The position numbers and the translations under genes were made by a program. From Bacillota bacterium (GTDB lineage Bacteria > Bacillota > DTU030 > DUMP01), in assembly GCA_030153805.1 (NCBI GenBank), contig JASKLG010000003.1:1-46486 (forward strand): 46,486 nucleotides of DNA. The letters are read 5' to 3'. Below are positions 7,417 through 16,958 of the stretch, piece after piece. Each line of letters begins with the position of its first letter. The stretch's first letter is position 1. The notes under the pieces are model-generated. The model worked only from the letters and a program-made list of their open reading frames with translations. It did no database searches and was not told the origin of the DNA.

Positions 7417-8574
7417 TTAGTGCCGGAAGATCCACCGGGTCAGGGCCGGGCGGTAAATAGAAACCGCTTGCTCGGGGCAAAGTTCCTGGCAACAAAAACA
7501 GCGTATGCAGCGCGCCAAGTCTACCTCCGGCCGGTGTTCACCCATGGTAAGGGCCTTGGCCGGGCAATCCCTAAGGCAAATACCGCACCGGCGGCACTTG
7601 GCGGCAGCAAAAAGGGGACGCGGCTTTAGCCAGCGGGCAAATATTTTAAGCGTGTCCGGGGATAACCGGCGGCCTAGGAGGCGAAAACTCGTCCCTCCGG
7701 GCGGCGGTACGGCAAAGTCGCGCACCGCCAACGAGCTTATGTCTTCGCCCAAAATGGCTATATCTTCCATGGGAGGGGCGAGTCCGAGTTCGGCGGCAAT
7801 CTTCGCCGTTTCCACCTCGTCTGCTTTAAGTCCGATGAGCGCCAGAGCCACCCTGTCCAAAGCAAACGGCGAAGAGCCGGCCAGAACTAATCCGAGCTTG
7901 CGCGGCCGGCCGGCCGAGGGCCCTTCCCCCTCCATCCCTACCACCGCATCCATAATAGTGAGGGCGGGCCGAACGAACTGAGCCAGCTCTACGAGAAAGC
8001 GACTAAAAAGGGGGAGCTCCGGTAGCCGCAGGTGGTACTCGGCTTTCGTCAGGCCCGGGATGCAGCCGAACAGATTTTTCACCGCACCGGTGTAGCGGGT
8101 GAGGCCGTGGGTTTTAAGTTTAGGAAGATTGATTACCACATCGGCTTCCACCACCGCCCGGCTGAGCGTCAGCCCTTGAAAGAGCATTCCAGAGGGATTG
8201 GGCACCTCGACGGAACTGACATCCCAGTTAAGCTCCGCTCCCGTTTCCGCCGCAACAGTTGCCATCCCTGTTGCCTCGTATACGGCTTCTAAACTCTTGG
8301 TGGTAAACGGCCCGCCCGGGCTGTCGTAAATTACCGGGTGGCCACCCGCTTTTTGTACCTCCCTTATCACCGCACGAACCAGCGCCGGGTGCGTAGTCAC
8401 CGCCGCCTCCGGCGGCCGGCGGGTAAGAAGGTTAACCTTAATGAGCACGCGCTGCCCAGCTCGCACAAAGGAGGGCATCCCTCCCAGGGCATTCATCGCC
8501 TGCTCCAGCGCCGCTTCCACGTCTTGGTCTGCGTAACTCGGGCACCGCATCAGGGCAATCCTTTCCTTAGCCAA
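7417..8574 (-). CDS. DUF362 protein with C-terminal 2x[4Fe-4S] ferredoxin domain
   Basis: A 385-residue protein. Residues 1-310 are a DUF362 domain (VLIKVNLL, INLPKLKTHGLTRYTGAVKN, IMDAVVGMEGEGPSAG), and the C-terminal 55 residues hold two [4Fe-4S] motifs, CRRCGICLRDCP and CIRCFCCQELCP. DUF362-ferredoxin proteins are common in anaerobes and are presumed redox proteins, but no reaction has been firmly assigned to this type as far as I know. It is cytoplasmic, with no signal or membrane segment. The start is TTG at 8574, following GGGAGGGG by five bases. It forms its own unit with a strong terminator and no related neighbours. Confidence 0.85.
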   Translation of the reverse strand: MAKERIALMRCPSYADQDVEAALEQAMNALGGMPSFVRAGQRVLIKVNLLTRRPPEAAVTTHPALVRAVIREVQKAGGHPVIYDSPGGPFTTKSLEAVYEATGMATVAAETGAELNWDVSSVEVPNPSGMLFQGLTLSRAVVEADVVINLPKLKTHGLTRYTGAVKNLFGCIPGLTKAEYHLRLPELPLFSRFLVELAQFVRPALTIMDAVVGMEGEGPSAGRPRKLGLVLAGSSPFALDRVALALIGLKADEVETAKIAAELGLAPPMEDIAILGEDISSLAVRDFAVPPPGGTSFRLLGRRLSPDTLKIFARWLKPRPLFAAAKCRRCGICLRDCPAKALTMGEHRPEVDLARCIRCFCCQELCPEQAVSIYRPALTRWIFRH

Positions 8575-8636
8575 ATTCGCCCCTCCCGTTGCGTCAACTC
8601 CAGTTCTGACCTAATTCTAGGTAGAACCTTTTGCTG

Positions 8637-9728
8637 CTAAAAGAGGATTTTGTGGCGGCGCATGTGGACGTTGAGGAGCAGGCCCACAGCAATCATATTC
8701 GTAAGGTAGGAACTGCCGCCGTAACTCATAAAGGGTAAAGGAATGCCGGTTACGGGCATTATACCCGTGGTCATACCCACGTTAACCAGTAGGTGAAAGG
8801 CCAGCATGGTAACAACGCCGGTGGCCAGCAGAGTGCCAAAATCATCCCGCGCCTTGGCCGCTACGCGGATGCCGCGGTAAATGATGATAAAGTAAAGAAT
8901 GAGAATTCCCACCGCGCGCAGGAAACCGAGCTCCTCTCCGATTACCGAAAAGATAAAGTCGGTGTGCTGCTCCGGGAGAAAACCGAGGCGGTTCTGCGTG
9001 CCGCCGAAGAGCCCTTTGCCCCACAGGCGCCCGGAGCCGATGGCAATCATAGACTGGATAACGTGATAACCGGCCCCGGTAGGGTCGATGTTCGGGTCGA
9101 TAAAGACCAGGAGGCGTTTCTTCTGGTAATCCTTCAAAAAATGAAAAAGCACGGGCGCCGCAGCAACTGCGCTTAAAAACAAAGCCGCCAGGTGCTGCCA
9201 GCGCACCCCCGCAACAAAAAGCATGACAAAAAGCAGTGCGGCAAAGACAAGCGATGTCCCCAGGTCCGGCTGTTTTAAGATAAGCAACATGGGAACCCCC
9301 ACGTGGGCAAAAACCGGAGCCAGGTCGCGTAAGGTACGCAGTTCAGGCGCCTTTTCCGACAACAGGTGTGCCAGAGTGATAATAATTATGATTTTGGCGA
9401 ACTCGGAAGGCTGCAGCGCAACCGGGCCGATCTGCAACCAGCGCTGCGCCCCTTTGGCTTCCGATCCCAGTACCAAAGTGGCCGCTAGAAGAGCCACGTT
9501 AAGATAATACAGGTGTCGGGTATATCGGCTAAGGTCATGGTAATCAATGGAAAGAGTGACAACAAAAGCCACCAACCCCAATACTACCCATAGGAGTTGG
9601 CGCTTAACAAAATAAAACGGGTTCTCCGGGCTGGCGCTCATAATAACGAAAAGGCTGATGGTGGTTAGCGCCGCCACAGTCCCCAGGATGACGTAATCAA
9701 GATTCTTGAGTAGACGGCGGTCGAACAT
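8637..9728 (-). CDS. rodA: Rod shape-determining glycosyltransferase RodA
   Basis: A 363-residue SEDS-family membrane protein that polymerises lipid II into glycan strands for side-wall growth together with a class B PBP. About ten transmembrane helices are visible. Signature segments are LQPSEFAKI, LKQPDLGTSLVF, the FLPEQHTDFIFSVIGEELGF loop and the final PLPFMSYGGSSYLTNM motif. The ATG at 9728 follows GGAGGAAACC. The partner PBP2 (mrdA) and mreBCD lie a few kb upstream on the same strand, separated by minCDE, which fits the elongasome assignment rather than FtsW or SpoVE. Confidence 0.92.
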   Translation of the reverse strand: MFDRRLLKNLDYVILGTVAALTTISLFVIMSASPENPFYFVKRQLLWVVLGLVAFVVTLSIDYHDLSRYTRHLYYLNVALLAATLVLGSEAKGAQRWLQIGPVALQPSEFAKIIIIITLAHLLSEKAPELRTLRDLAPVFAHVGVPMLLILKQPDLGTSLVFAALLFVMLFVAGVRWQHLAALFLSAVAAAPVLFHFLKDYQKKRLLVFIDPNIDPTGAGYHVIQSMIAIGSGRLWGKGLFGGTQNRLGFLPEQHTDFIFSVIGEELGFLRAVGILILYFIIIYRGIRVAAKARDDFGTLLATGVVTMLAFHLLVNVGMTTGIMPVTGIPLPFMSYGGSSYLTNMIAVGLLLNVHMRRHKILF

Positions 9729-9860
9729 GGTTTCCTCCGAAGGACACATATTTCCTCGTCCATTATAGCCGTTTTCTCCCCGTCCGTCCAGGCAAAACTA
9801 ATGCTCTTGTTGGGTGGTGATGCCCAATCGCTCCTGGGGAACTAACAGCGAATTTTGGCC

Positions 9861-10136
9861 TTATACTGCTTTAACTGCCCGTTTCATCCGGCGAATAGGA
9901 ATATTTGCCACCAACGCTACAGAGCGCTCCATATTGTGAATACTGACCTCTACGCCTTCTTCATCAACATCCATATAGTTAGTGATAACGCCGATCACTT
10001 CTTCTTTGATAAGTTCTAGAAACTGAGGCGAAACCGTGGCCCGGTCGTGAACCAAAACCAAGCGCAGGCGCTCTTTCGCTATTTCCTTGCTGGGAGCCTC
10101 CTCGCGCCCGAACACCCGGCCTAAAATGTCCAACAC
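9861..10136 (-). CDS. minE: Cell division topological factor MinE
   Basis: A 91-residue MinE, the factor that stimulates MinD ATPase and releases it from the membrane so that the division inhibitor is confined to the poles. The N-terminal anti-MinCD helix (ERLRLVLVHDRA) and the C-terminal dimerisation region (YMDVDEEGVEVSIHNMERSVALVANIPI) are both present at full length. The start is GTG at 10136 behind AAGGAGGGGG. It closes the minCDE order. MinE in a spore-former argues for a pole-to-pole MinE system rather than a DivIVA-only one. Confidence 0.93.
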   Translation of the reverse strand: MLDILGRVFGREEAPSKEIAKERLRLVLVHDRATVSPQFLELIKEEVIGVITNYMDVDEEGVEVSIHNMERSVALVANIPIRRMKRAVKAV

Positions 10137-10165
10137 AGCCGTTCCCCCTCCTTCATCGCCTTTCG

Positions 10166-10966
10166 CTAGCGGCCAAAGCCGAAAAGCTGTTTGACGCGTT
10201 CCATGAAACCGTGTTCGGCCTCAAGGGCCATGAGCGGCACCTGTTCGCCGGTGATCCGCCGCGCTATGTTGCGGAAGGCCTGCCCGGCGCGGGAGTTGGC
10301 ATCCAGTACCGTTGGTTCACCGCGGTTGGTAGAAACGACGATCTTGTCGTCTTCCGGCACCACGCCGATAAGGTCGATGGCCAAAATGTCGAGGATGTCG
10401 TCAATATCCATCATATCGCCCCGTTTGACCATGCTGGGGCGAATGCGGTTGATGAGAAGCTGCACCTCCGGCATCTCGCTGGCTTCTAAAAGCCCGATGA
10501 TTCGGTCCGCATCGCGTACCGCCGAAACCTCAGGTGTAGTTACGACGATGGCCCGGTCTGCTCCGGCTATAGCGTTGCGAAATCCCTGTTCAATGCCGGC
10601 CGGGCAATCCACTAGGACGTAGTCGTACTCGGCCTTGAGTTCTGCCGTTAGGGCCTTCATCTGCTCGGGGGTAACCGCCGTCTTGTCTTTGGTTTGGGCT
10701 GCCGGCAAAAGGAACAGATTTTCGTTAAACCTTTTATCTTTAATCAAAGCCTGCTTAAGCCGGCAGACGCCGCTCGTAACATCCACCAGATCGTAAACGA
10801 TGCGGTTCTCAAGACCCATAACCACGTCCAGATTCCGGAGGCCAATATCGGCGTCTAGTAGTACCACCCGGCGCTCCATGAGGGCCAGCGCCGTGCCCAA
10901 ATTAGCCGTCGTGGTGGTTTTCCCGACCCCGCCCTTGCCCGAAGTTATCACGATAACTTCGCCCAT
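10166..10966 (-). CDS. minD: Septum site-determining ATPase MinD
   Basis: A 266-residue deviant-Walker ATPase. Residues 9-17 read SGKGGVGKT with the signature lysine, followed by LLDADIGLRNLDVVMGLENR and the VDCPAGIEQGFRNAI Walker B region. The C-terminal FMERVKQLFGFGR is a typical amphipathic membrane-targeting helix. MinD recruits MinC to the membrane and is dislodged by MinE. The ATG at 10966 follows AAGGAGGAAGGTCT. It sits between minC and minE, 29 bases from minE. Confidence 0.95.
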   Translation of the reverse strand: MGEVIVITSGKGGVGKTTTTANLGTALALMERRVVLLDADIGLRNLDVVMGLENRIVYDLVDVTSGVCRLKQALIKDKRFNENLFLLPAAQTKDKTAVTPEQMKALTAELKAEYDYVLVDCPAGIEQGFRNAIAGADRAIVVTTPEVSAVRDADRIIGLLEASEMPEVQLLINRIRPSMVKRGDMMDIDDILDILAIDLIGVVPEDDKIVVSTNRGEPTVLDANSRAGQAFRNIARRITGEQVPLMALEAEHGFMERVKQLFGFGR

Positions 10967-11006
10967 AGACCTTCCTCCTTTACTAGTCCTTAGAAAGCCG
11001 TGGTTC

Positions 11007-11744
11007 TTACCTAGCTCTTGGCAGCAACGCCAGGGACGGATTGGCCGGAGCGCCTTCAATAATTACCAGGCCGTCCCGCAGCCGGGCAATCTCCGGCCGA
11101 TCTTCCGGCACCGCATTCTCGCCATCCGGAGCCCGGGTAAAGACACCGGCAATTCTGAGTTGGCTCGGTTCCAGGCGGTAAGCAGCCACAAACGCTTCTT
11201 GATTTCCCGCCGCCCCGGCATGTACCAGCCCGCGCAGGGCACCTAAGACGACAACATTCCCTTCGGCCACGATCTCTGCGCCCGGGTTGACATCGCCGAG
11301 AACCAGCACATGGCCGGCGAAATTGACGCGCTGGCCGCAGCGAAGATTGCGTTTGAGGATGAGGGTGGGAAGGTTGGACACAGTACCTTGCGGCCAGGGA
11401 GAAAGCGGTTCCTCGGCCGCCGCTTTCGGCATACTGGCCGCAGTTTCACCGGAACTTGCAGGGGGTTCTTCCTCCGGGTTTTCCCCGCTCCTTTCACTCA
11501 TGCTAAAACCCTTAAGTTTAAGCCCGGTCTGGCTGTTGATAAGCCGCTCTAAGGCTTTTCGTTGTTTTCCGCTCAGCTTGCGCTGCCCGGTATCCACAAT
11601 TACCTGGGCACCCTGAAAAAAACCACGGGCGGCCTCAAGCTTCGCCTTGAGCTTGTCCAGAACCAGGCGAAACTCACGCCGGTCGTCCAGAATAATAAGG
11701 AGGCCATCCTTTGTCCCCTTAAAGATCGCTTCTTCTTTCGTCAT
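11007..11744 (-). CDS. minC: Septum site-determining protein MinC
   Basis: A 245-residue inhibitor of FtsZ assembly. The N-terminal domain (residues 1-90) is followed by a Pro/Ser/Glu-rich linker (about 85-120) and the beta-helical MinC C-domain (LRCGQRVNFAGHVLVLGDVNPGAEIVAEG and GALRGLVHAGAAG), which dimerises and binds MinD. The end of the protein is cut close to the minD start (40-base gap). ATG at 11744 is preceded by GGGAGAGGAAAGGG. It is the first gene of minCDE, after the mrdA terminator, so it should have its own promoter. Confidence 0.92.
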   Translation of the reverse strand: MTKEEAIFKGTKDGLLIILDDRREFRLVLDKLKAKLEAARGFFQGAQVIVDTGQRKLSGKQRKALERLINSQTGLKLKGFSMSERSGENPEEEPPASSGETAASMPKAAAEEPLSPWPQGTVSNLPTLILKRNLRCGQRVNFAGHVLVLGDVNPGAEIVAEGNVVVLGALRGLVHAGAAGNQEAFVAAYRLEPSQLRIAGVFTRAPDGENAVPEDRPEIARLRDGLVIIEGAPANPSLALLPRAR

Positions 11745-11824
11745 CCCTTTCCTCTCCCTAATAACGCTTCTTCCTTAAACGTATAATTCGAACTCCCTTA
11801 ACGCAAATCCTGCTTTTTCCAATG

Positions 11825-11851
11825 AAAAAGCGAGGGTCAAATACCTCGCTT
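11825..11851 (-). terminator. Rho-independent terminator after mrdA
   Basis: Perfect 8-bp stem AAGCGAGG (11828-11835) / CCTCGCTT (11844-11851) with a T-rich tail on the minus strand. It lies about 30 bases past the PBP2 stop and separates the mre-mrdA unit from minCDE. Confidence 0.82.
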
Positions 11852-11881
11852 CTTTGCCAATATTTGACAGACGGCTGGGCA

Positions 11882-13756
11882 TCAGTCGACGGACGGCGTC
11901 GAAGGAAAATTGCTTTCCCCGGCCTGATGGGGAATACCGAAATAAGCTTCAAAGATGCGCCGGGCAACTGGAGCCGCAGCGGAACCTCCGTGCCCGCCCT
12001 GCTCCACGATAACGGCCACTGCAATTTCCGGCTTATCATACGGCGCAAAACCGACAAACCAGCCGTGGTCTGCCCCGTGCGGGTTTTGGGCCGTACCGGT
12101 TTTTCCGGCTACCGGGATCGGGAAGTCGCGAAAATAACTTACGGCCGTACCTTCACGCCCCTGAACTACGCGGTGCATGCCCTCTTTAATAACCTCAAGG
12201 GTAGACGGCTTCAGGTCTATCTTCTCTACGACCTCCGGGCCGAAGCTTTCTTTCACCTTCCCATCCGGGCCGATAATTTGGCTCACTAAGTACGGGCGGT
12301 AACGGGTACCGCCGTTGGCGATGGTAGCAATATAATTGGCCATTTGTATGGGGGTAAAAGAAGAGAACCCTTGACCGATGGCCGCACTAAGTGTTTCACC
12401 GGGCTGCCACGGCTCCGGCTTTCTCAGCCCGAGCAGCCTGTAATTGGCCAGCTTCCACTCCGGCGTCGCCAGGGTCCCCGCTTTTTCCTCAGGATAAAGA
12501 GCCAACCCCGTGCGCTGGCCCAAGCCAAAGGCCTTGGCGTAACGGTTAATGACATCGATCCCCAGGCGGTACCCCAGGTCGTAAAAGAAGACGTTACACG
12601 AAACCTCAATGGCACGAATTACGTTAACCACGCCGTGTCCCCCGGCTTTCCAGCACTTTTTGGGTTCAATGCGCCAGTACACGCCACGGTCGACAATGGT
12701 GTCCTGAGGACTAATGGTACCCGTCTCTAGCCCGGCCGTAGCCACCACCATCTTGAAGGTAGACCCGGGCGGGTATTCACCCAGGATGGCCCGGTTGAGC
12801 TGGGGTTGCCATTTGGGATCGTTCATCTCCTGCCACACGTCGGAGGGAATCTTCTCCCGGGTGAAAACATTGGGATCAAAGGAAGGTTCGCTCACCATGG
12901 CCAGAATTGCGCCGTCTCTTACATCGATCACTACAGCCGCTCCCGCCTTGGTGGGAAAGCTATCCTTTATCCTGGCCATGCTCTCCCTAAGTCCTTCAGC
13001 AGCCGCTATTTGCAGCTCGCGGTCCAAGGTCAACTTAAGCGAGGAGCCGGCCACCGGAACTTTGGGGTTTGGGATGTACTTCACCGGTCGGCCTCCCGCA
13101 TCCACTTCCACCTGCTGACCGCCGGGTACTCCTCTGAGGACTTCATCGTAGACGCGCTCCAGCCCGGTTTTACCCACGATATCGCCGATTCTGTAACCTT
13201 TATTCCTCCAGGCTTCCAGCTCTTCTCTCGAAATCTCCCGGACGTAACCAAAGACGTGGGCACCGATATCTTTCAGGAGGTAGTCCCGAATGGGCTGCTC
13301 TTCTATGATTACCCCAGGGAGTTCCAGTTGGTGCTCGGCAATCTTGCTTAGGGTCGCGATGTCGGCATCGGTTGCAATACGGATGGGCATGTACGACCGG
13401 TATTCCTTGCGTTCTTTTAGCCGGGCAATAGTTTCTTCTACGCTCTGTTTTACGTCGTAACCCAAGAGGTCGCTTAAGCGTTCAAGAACCTCGTCCGGGT
13501 TCTCCATGTCCATAGGCACCACGCTGATAACAGGTGCCAGCCGGCTCGTTACCAAAGGCTTCCCATTCCGGTCGAGAAAGTCGCCTCGAGGAGCCTCCAG
13601 GGGAAGCAGGCGAATGCGGTTTTCCGTGGCCAACTTCTCGTATCTTTCGCCCTCTACCAGCTGCAGGTAGGCCAGTCGCCCGATTAGCACCGTAAAAATA
13701 AAAACGGTCGTTGCGCTGAGCAAGAAAAGGCGCTGTTCCAGCTTTTTCGGGGTCAT
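11882..13756 (-). CDS. mrdA: Penicillin-binding protein 2 (peptidoglycan transpeptidase)
   Basis: A 624-residue class B PBP that cross-links peptidoglycan during elongation. It has an N-terminal transmembrane segment (about residues 13-31), a PBP dimerisation domain, and a transpeptidase domain with all three catalytic motifs: Ser332-T-F-K335, Ser386-C-N388 and Lys552-T-G. The ATG at 13756 gives the usual length. Position directly after mreBCD, with RodA in the same region, supports the elongation role over FtsI or SpoVD; no PASTA domain is present. The last residues run nearly to the terminator at 11825-11851. Confidence 0.93.
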   Translation of the reverse strand: MTPKKLEQRLFLLSATTVFIFTVLIGRLAYLQLVEGERYEKLATENRIRLLPLEAPRGDFLDRNGKPLVTSRLAPVISVVPMDMENPDEVLERLSDLLGYDVKQSVEETIARLKERKEYRSYMPIRIATDADIATLSKIAEHQLELPGVIIEEQPIRDYLLKDIGAHVFGYVREISREELEAWRNKGYRIGDIVGKTGLERVYDEVLRGVPGGQQVEVDAGGRPVKYIPNPKVPVAGSSLKLTLDRELQIAAAEGLRESMARIKDSFPTKAGAAVVIDVRDGAILAMVSEPSFDPNVFTREKIPSDVWQEMNDPKWQPQLNRAILGEYPPGSTFKMVVATAGLETGTISPQDTIVDRGVYWRIEPKKCWKAGGHGVVNVIRAIEVSCNVFFYDLGYRLGIDVINRYAKAFGLGQRTGLALYPEEKAGTLATPEWKLANYRLLGLRKPEPWQPGETLSAAIGQGFSSFTPIQMANYIATIANGGTRYRPYLVSQIIGPDGKVKESFGPEVVEKIDLKPSTLEVIKEGMHRVVQGREGTAVSYFRDFPIPVAGKTGTAQNPHGADHGWFVGFAPYDKPEIAVAVIVEQGGHGGSAAAPVARRIFEAYFGIPHQAGESNFPSTPSVD

Positions 13757-13774
13757 ACGCTCACCTCCTAGGCG

Positions 13775-14296
13775 CTAGCGTTCCCGCCGGCCAAGCGCGC
13801 GCTTTTCGCCCAATCTTACTACGTACAGGTAAACAAAAGGAGCGATAACGCTGTTGATCAAAGCGGTGGGGATGATGACCTGGCGGAGCGCGGTGAGGAA
13901 CGTCCACCGGACCTGCCCGAAGGCTCCGGCTGCTAGAAAAAAAAGAACTTCCTCTAAGAACGTCCCGAGAAGGATGGCCACGGCAGGCAGAAGCGGGTTC
14001 TCTTTGAAAACCTGCCCTTCCGCCAGGCCCAAAAGAAAACCGATTATGGTTTTGGCCAGCGCGTGGCTCCCGAAAAGACCGCTGGAAAAGACATCTTCGA
14101 GCAGACCTCCCACCATTCCCCATAATAAGCCCTCGCCCCAGCCACGGTTTAAGGCGATAGAACCGATCAGAATGAGAACGAGGTCCGGCCTAATGCCCCA
14201 AAAGGTAAGATCGTTAAGCAGCGTGCTTTGAAGAAACAAGACACCCAGCATACTGCCGAAGATGATGAGGGCGTATTTTCCGGCCGTAAGGCGCAT
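13775..14296 (-). CDS. mreD: Rod shape-determining protein MreD
   Basis: A 173-residue, very hydrophobic protein with about five or six transmembrane helices, the usual size for MreD. It contains TFWGIRPDLVLILIGSIAL and GMVGGLLEDVFSSGLFGSHAL, the region conserved in MreD. It links MreC and PBP2/RodA in the elongation machine. ATG at 14296 begins 11 bases after mreC ends, and mrdA follows after 18 bases, so co-transcription is nearly certain. Sequence conservation of MreD is low; the call rests on topology plus position. Confidence 0.9.
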   Translation of the reverse strand: MRLTAGKYALIIFGSMLGVLFLQSTLLNDLTFWGIRPDLVLILIGSIALNRGWGEGLLWGMVGGLLEDVFSSGLFGSHALAKTIIGFLLGLAEGQVFKENPLLPAVAILLGTFLEEVLFFLAAGAFGQVRWTFLTALRQVIIPTALINSVIAPFVYLYVVRLGEKRALGRRER

Positions 14297-14307
14297 TTTC
14301 CTCTCCC

Positions 14308-15135
14308 CTAATTCTTTATCCCTGTGATGACGAGGACCTCCTCTAAATGATCCAGGTCTACGGCCGGCTCTACCAGAGCAAATTTACCGAGCCCGTATTC
14401 TTCGCTTTTTACCTCAACCACCTGCCCCAGCACCAGCCCTTTGGGAAAAACCCCTCCTAAACCGGAGGTTACCACAACCTCGCCGGGACGTATGGTGGCA
14501 GTGCGCGGCAGGTAAACCAGGCGGCAGCCTTCGCCGGAGGCGTCACCGCCTTTGAGCACACCTACGTCCCGGCTAAACTGTCCCATGGCACCGATGGCGC
14601 TGCGCTGGTCGGTAAGCAGAAGAACTTCGGCCGTGTTGGGAAAAACTCGTATCACCCGGCCCACAACGCCACCGGCCCCGAGCACTACGGCATCCGTCCT
14701 AATGCCCGCTTGACTTCCCCGGTCGATGGTCAGAGTCTTGTACCAGTTGCCGGGCTCACGGGCTATAACGCGCGCGCCAATGGTGGTAAATTCGAGCTCA
14801 ACAGGAGGAAGGTTCAGCAGCCGGCGCAACCTGACGTTCTCGCTCCAAATCTCGCGGATTACGTTCTCCTGTGCTTTGAGTGAGGCAATCTCTTCTTTCA
14901 ACCTGGCGTTTTCCGCGCTGAGGTTCCTCACCTCGCCGATGAAGCGCAGCGCAGCCTGCACCCTGCTCGTTACGGCGAAAGCCACCCGCTCTACCGGCGC
15001 CAGTGCCGCGTTGAGTACTCCTTCCGCTTGGGACACACGGCTCCCCTCGCGCGCCGCCACACTCATCAGAAGGGTGAGCAACACCGTCGCGGCAGCAAGA
15101 ATGAGATACTTGCGGTTTTTGGCCAGCTCCGGCAC
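14308..15135 (-). CDS. mreC: Rod shape-determining protein MreC
   Basis: A 275-residue bitopic membrane protein: an N-terminal transmembrane helix (about residues 9-27), a coiled coil (about 65-105, ENARLKEEIASLKAQENVI) and the extracytoplasmic beta-barrel pair, including VVLGAGGVVGRVIRVFPNTA and a VVTSGLGGVFPKGLVLGQV stretch typical of MreC. It scaffolds PBP2 and RodA outside the membrane. The start is GTG at 15135 (GGAAGGCGG upstream), 15 bases after mreB. Confidence 0.93.
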   Translation of the reverse strand: MPELAKNRKYLILAAATVLLTLLMSVAAREGSRVSQAEGVLNAALAPVERVAFAVTSRVQAALRFIGEVRNLSAENARLKEEIASLKAQENVIREIWSENVRLRRLLNLPPVELEFTTIGARVIAREPGNWYKTLTIDRGSQAGIRTDAVVLGAGGVVGRVIRVFPNTAEVLLLTDQRSAIGAMGQFSRDVGVLKGGDASGEGCRLVYLPRTATIRPGEVVVTSGLGGVFPKGLVLGQVVEVKSEEYGLGKFALVEPAVDLDHLEEVLVITGIKN

Positions 15136-15150
15136 AAAAACACCGCCTTC

Positions 15151-16194
15151 CTATCCGCGCTTGGGCGAAATGAGCACCCGTCCCAAAACATCGATTTCGT
15201 CCAGGGCTTTGCCCGTACCACGGGCCACACAGGTAAGCGGGTCCTCGGCCACGTGTACCGGCATGCCGGTCTCCTTCTCAAGAAGGGTGTCCATGCCTTT
15301 CAGGAGCGACCCGCCGCCCGCCATGACGATGCCTCGGTCCATAATGTCGGCTGCGAGCTCAGGCGGGGTTTTTTCCAAAGTGACCTTGACCGCTTCTACA
15401 ATTGCCGCCACCGGTTCGGCCAGCGCTTCATGCACCTCTTGCGCGCTAATCCGAATAGTTTTCGGCAGACCCGTCACCAGATCCCGGCCGCGAATCTCCT
15501 TCTCTAGATCCTTAAGTTCAGGAGTAACGTAGGCCGAACCCAGGCTGATCTTGATTTCCTCGCCGGTTCGCTCACCGATCATTAAATTATAGGCCCGCTT
15601 GATGTACTGCACGATGGCCTCGTCCATTTCGTCGCCACCGATACGGATGGACCGGCTGGTCACGATTCCTCCCAACGAGATAACGGCCACTTCCGTGGTT
15701 CCACCGCCGATGTCCACAATCATGTTTCCGGTCGGCTCATGAACCGGAAGCTCCGCCCCGATGGCCACCGCCATGGGTTCTTCAATGAGGTACGCTTCAC
15801 GCGCCCCGGACTGTAACGTAGCATCGAGCACGGCCCGCTTTTCTACCTCTGTCACACCTGACGGAATGCTCACGATAACCCGCGGTTTAATGATACCGCG
15901 CGAACGGTTGGCCTTGGTAATGAAATGCCGCAGCATGGCCTGCGTTACGTCAAAGTCCGCAATGACGCCGTCTTTCATCGGACGGATGGCAATAATGTTC
16001 CCGGGCGTGCGCCCGATCATTTGCTTAGCTTCCTCGCCCACCGCCAGCACGGCGCCCGTATCCCGTTGTATCGCCACCACCGACGGCTCCTGCAGGACAA
16101 TGCCGCGGCCGCGAACAAAAACCAAGGTGTTTGCCGTTCCCAGGTCTATTCCCATGTCGCGAGAGAAATGATTGAGAATGTACTTTAGCGGCAT
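15151..16194 (-). CDS. mreB: Actin-like rod shape protein MreB
   Basis: A 347-residue actin-family ATPase that forms membrane-bound filaments guiding side-wall synthesis. The phosphate 1 loop [17 protein letters not shown], phosphate 2 [31 protein letters not shown] and the adenosine motif [11 protein letters not shown] are all present. ATG at 16194 overlaps the last base of the radC stop, so translation is probably coupled. The order radC-mreB-mreC-mreD-mrdA is the standard Firmicute arrangement. An MreB-like Mbl is possible, but the operon position favours MreB. Confidence 0.95.
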   Translation of the reverse strand: MPLKYILNHFSRDMGIDLGTANTLVFVRGRGIVLQEPSVVAIQRDTGAVLAVGEEAKQMIGRTPGNIIAIRPMKDGVIADFDVTQAMLRHFITKANRSRGIIKPRVIVSIPSGVTEVEKRAVLDATLQSGAREAYLIEEPMAVAIGAELPVHEPTGNMIVDIGGGTTEVAVISLGGIVTSRSIRIGGDEMDEAIVQYIKRAYNLMIGERTGEEIKISLGSAYVTPELKDLEKEIRGRDLVTGLPKTIRISAQEVHEALAEPVAAIVEAVKVTLEKTPPELAADIMDRGIVMAGGGSLLKGMDTLLEKETGMPVHVAEDPLTCVARGTGKALDEIDVLGRVLISPKRG

Positions 16195-16958
16195 TACCTC
16201 TTTACTCCTTTCTCCGCCCAGCTACCGCCTGCCAAGCCTTCTACCGTGGTCGGCGTACCCAAGAGACCTCTTTCTTTCAGGCTAACATAACGTCCGTTTC
16301 CAACTATCACATGATCCAAAACATCGATACCTAGAAGTCTCCCCGCTTCAGCAAGGCGTTGCGTCAGGTTTATATCTTCGGGGCTGGGCTCCGGGTCTCC
16401 GCTCGGATGGTTGTGGATCAATATCACAGCAGCGGCACTCTTTTTAATGCAGCCCTTAAAGAGCTCCCGCGGGTGAACCAGGGCTGCGCTCAAGCTCCCC
16501 ACCGCCACTGTTTCCAGCGCGATCACCTGGTGCTTCGTGCTCAGCATTAAGGCCCTGAAGTGCTCACGGTCGAGAAGTCGCATCTCATCCCGTACCAAAA
16601 GGTAGACATCCACGGGCGAACGAATCGTCGCTCCCTGTCCCCATTCTTCATGTAGGAGGCGCCGGCCGAGCTCCAAAGCAGCCTTGATCTGCACCGCTTT
16701 GGTTTCTCCTACTCCCGGAAGGGCAGCGAGTTCCTTCAGGTCGGCGGTGGCCAAGTAGCGGAGCCCGCCTTTCCCGCCTTCCACACCGAGGAGGAGCTGG
16801 GCCACCTCCAGCGCCGTGCGCCCCCTGCTTCCGGTGCGCAGGATAATGGCCAATAGTTCGGCTGTAGACAGGTTCTCTGCCCCCAGACGGGCCAGGCGTT
16901 CGCGCGGCCGGCTGTCCGGCGGCAGATCTTTAAGCGTGAAGTGATACTTCGCGCTCAA
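16194..16958 (-). CDS. radC: RadC-like JAB-domain protein
   Basis: A 254-residue RadC family protein. The N-terminal half has a helix-hairpin-helix-like region ([22 protein letters not shown]). The C-terminal half is a JAB/MPN metalloprotease-like domain with [14 protein letters not shown] as the metal site. It was long called a DNA repair protein, but the cellular role is not settled. The TTG start at 16958 overlaps the maf stop by four bases and follows GGAGGGGAAGGAAGC, which supports this unusual start. It sits between maf and mreB as in many Firmicutes. Confidence 0.92.
   Translation of the reverse strand: MSAKYHFTLKDLPPDSRPRERLARLGAENLSTAELLAIILRTGSRGRTALEVAQLLLGVEGGKGGLRYLATADLKELAALPGVGETKAVQIKAALELGRRLLHEEWGQGATIRSPVDVYLLVRDEMRLLDREHFRALMLSTKHQVIALETVAVGSLSAALVHPRELFKGCIKKSAAAVILIHNHPSGDPEPSPEDINLTQRLAEAGRLLGIDVLDHVIVGNGRYVSLKERGLLGTPTTVEGLAGGSWAEKGVKR

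Noticed and set aside
16194-16958. Frameshift or misassembly at the radC-maf overlap
   Set aside because: The four-base TTGA overlap with a good ribosome binding site is an ordinary translational coupling, and both proteins are full length.
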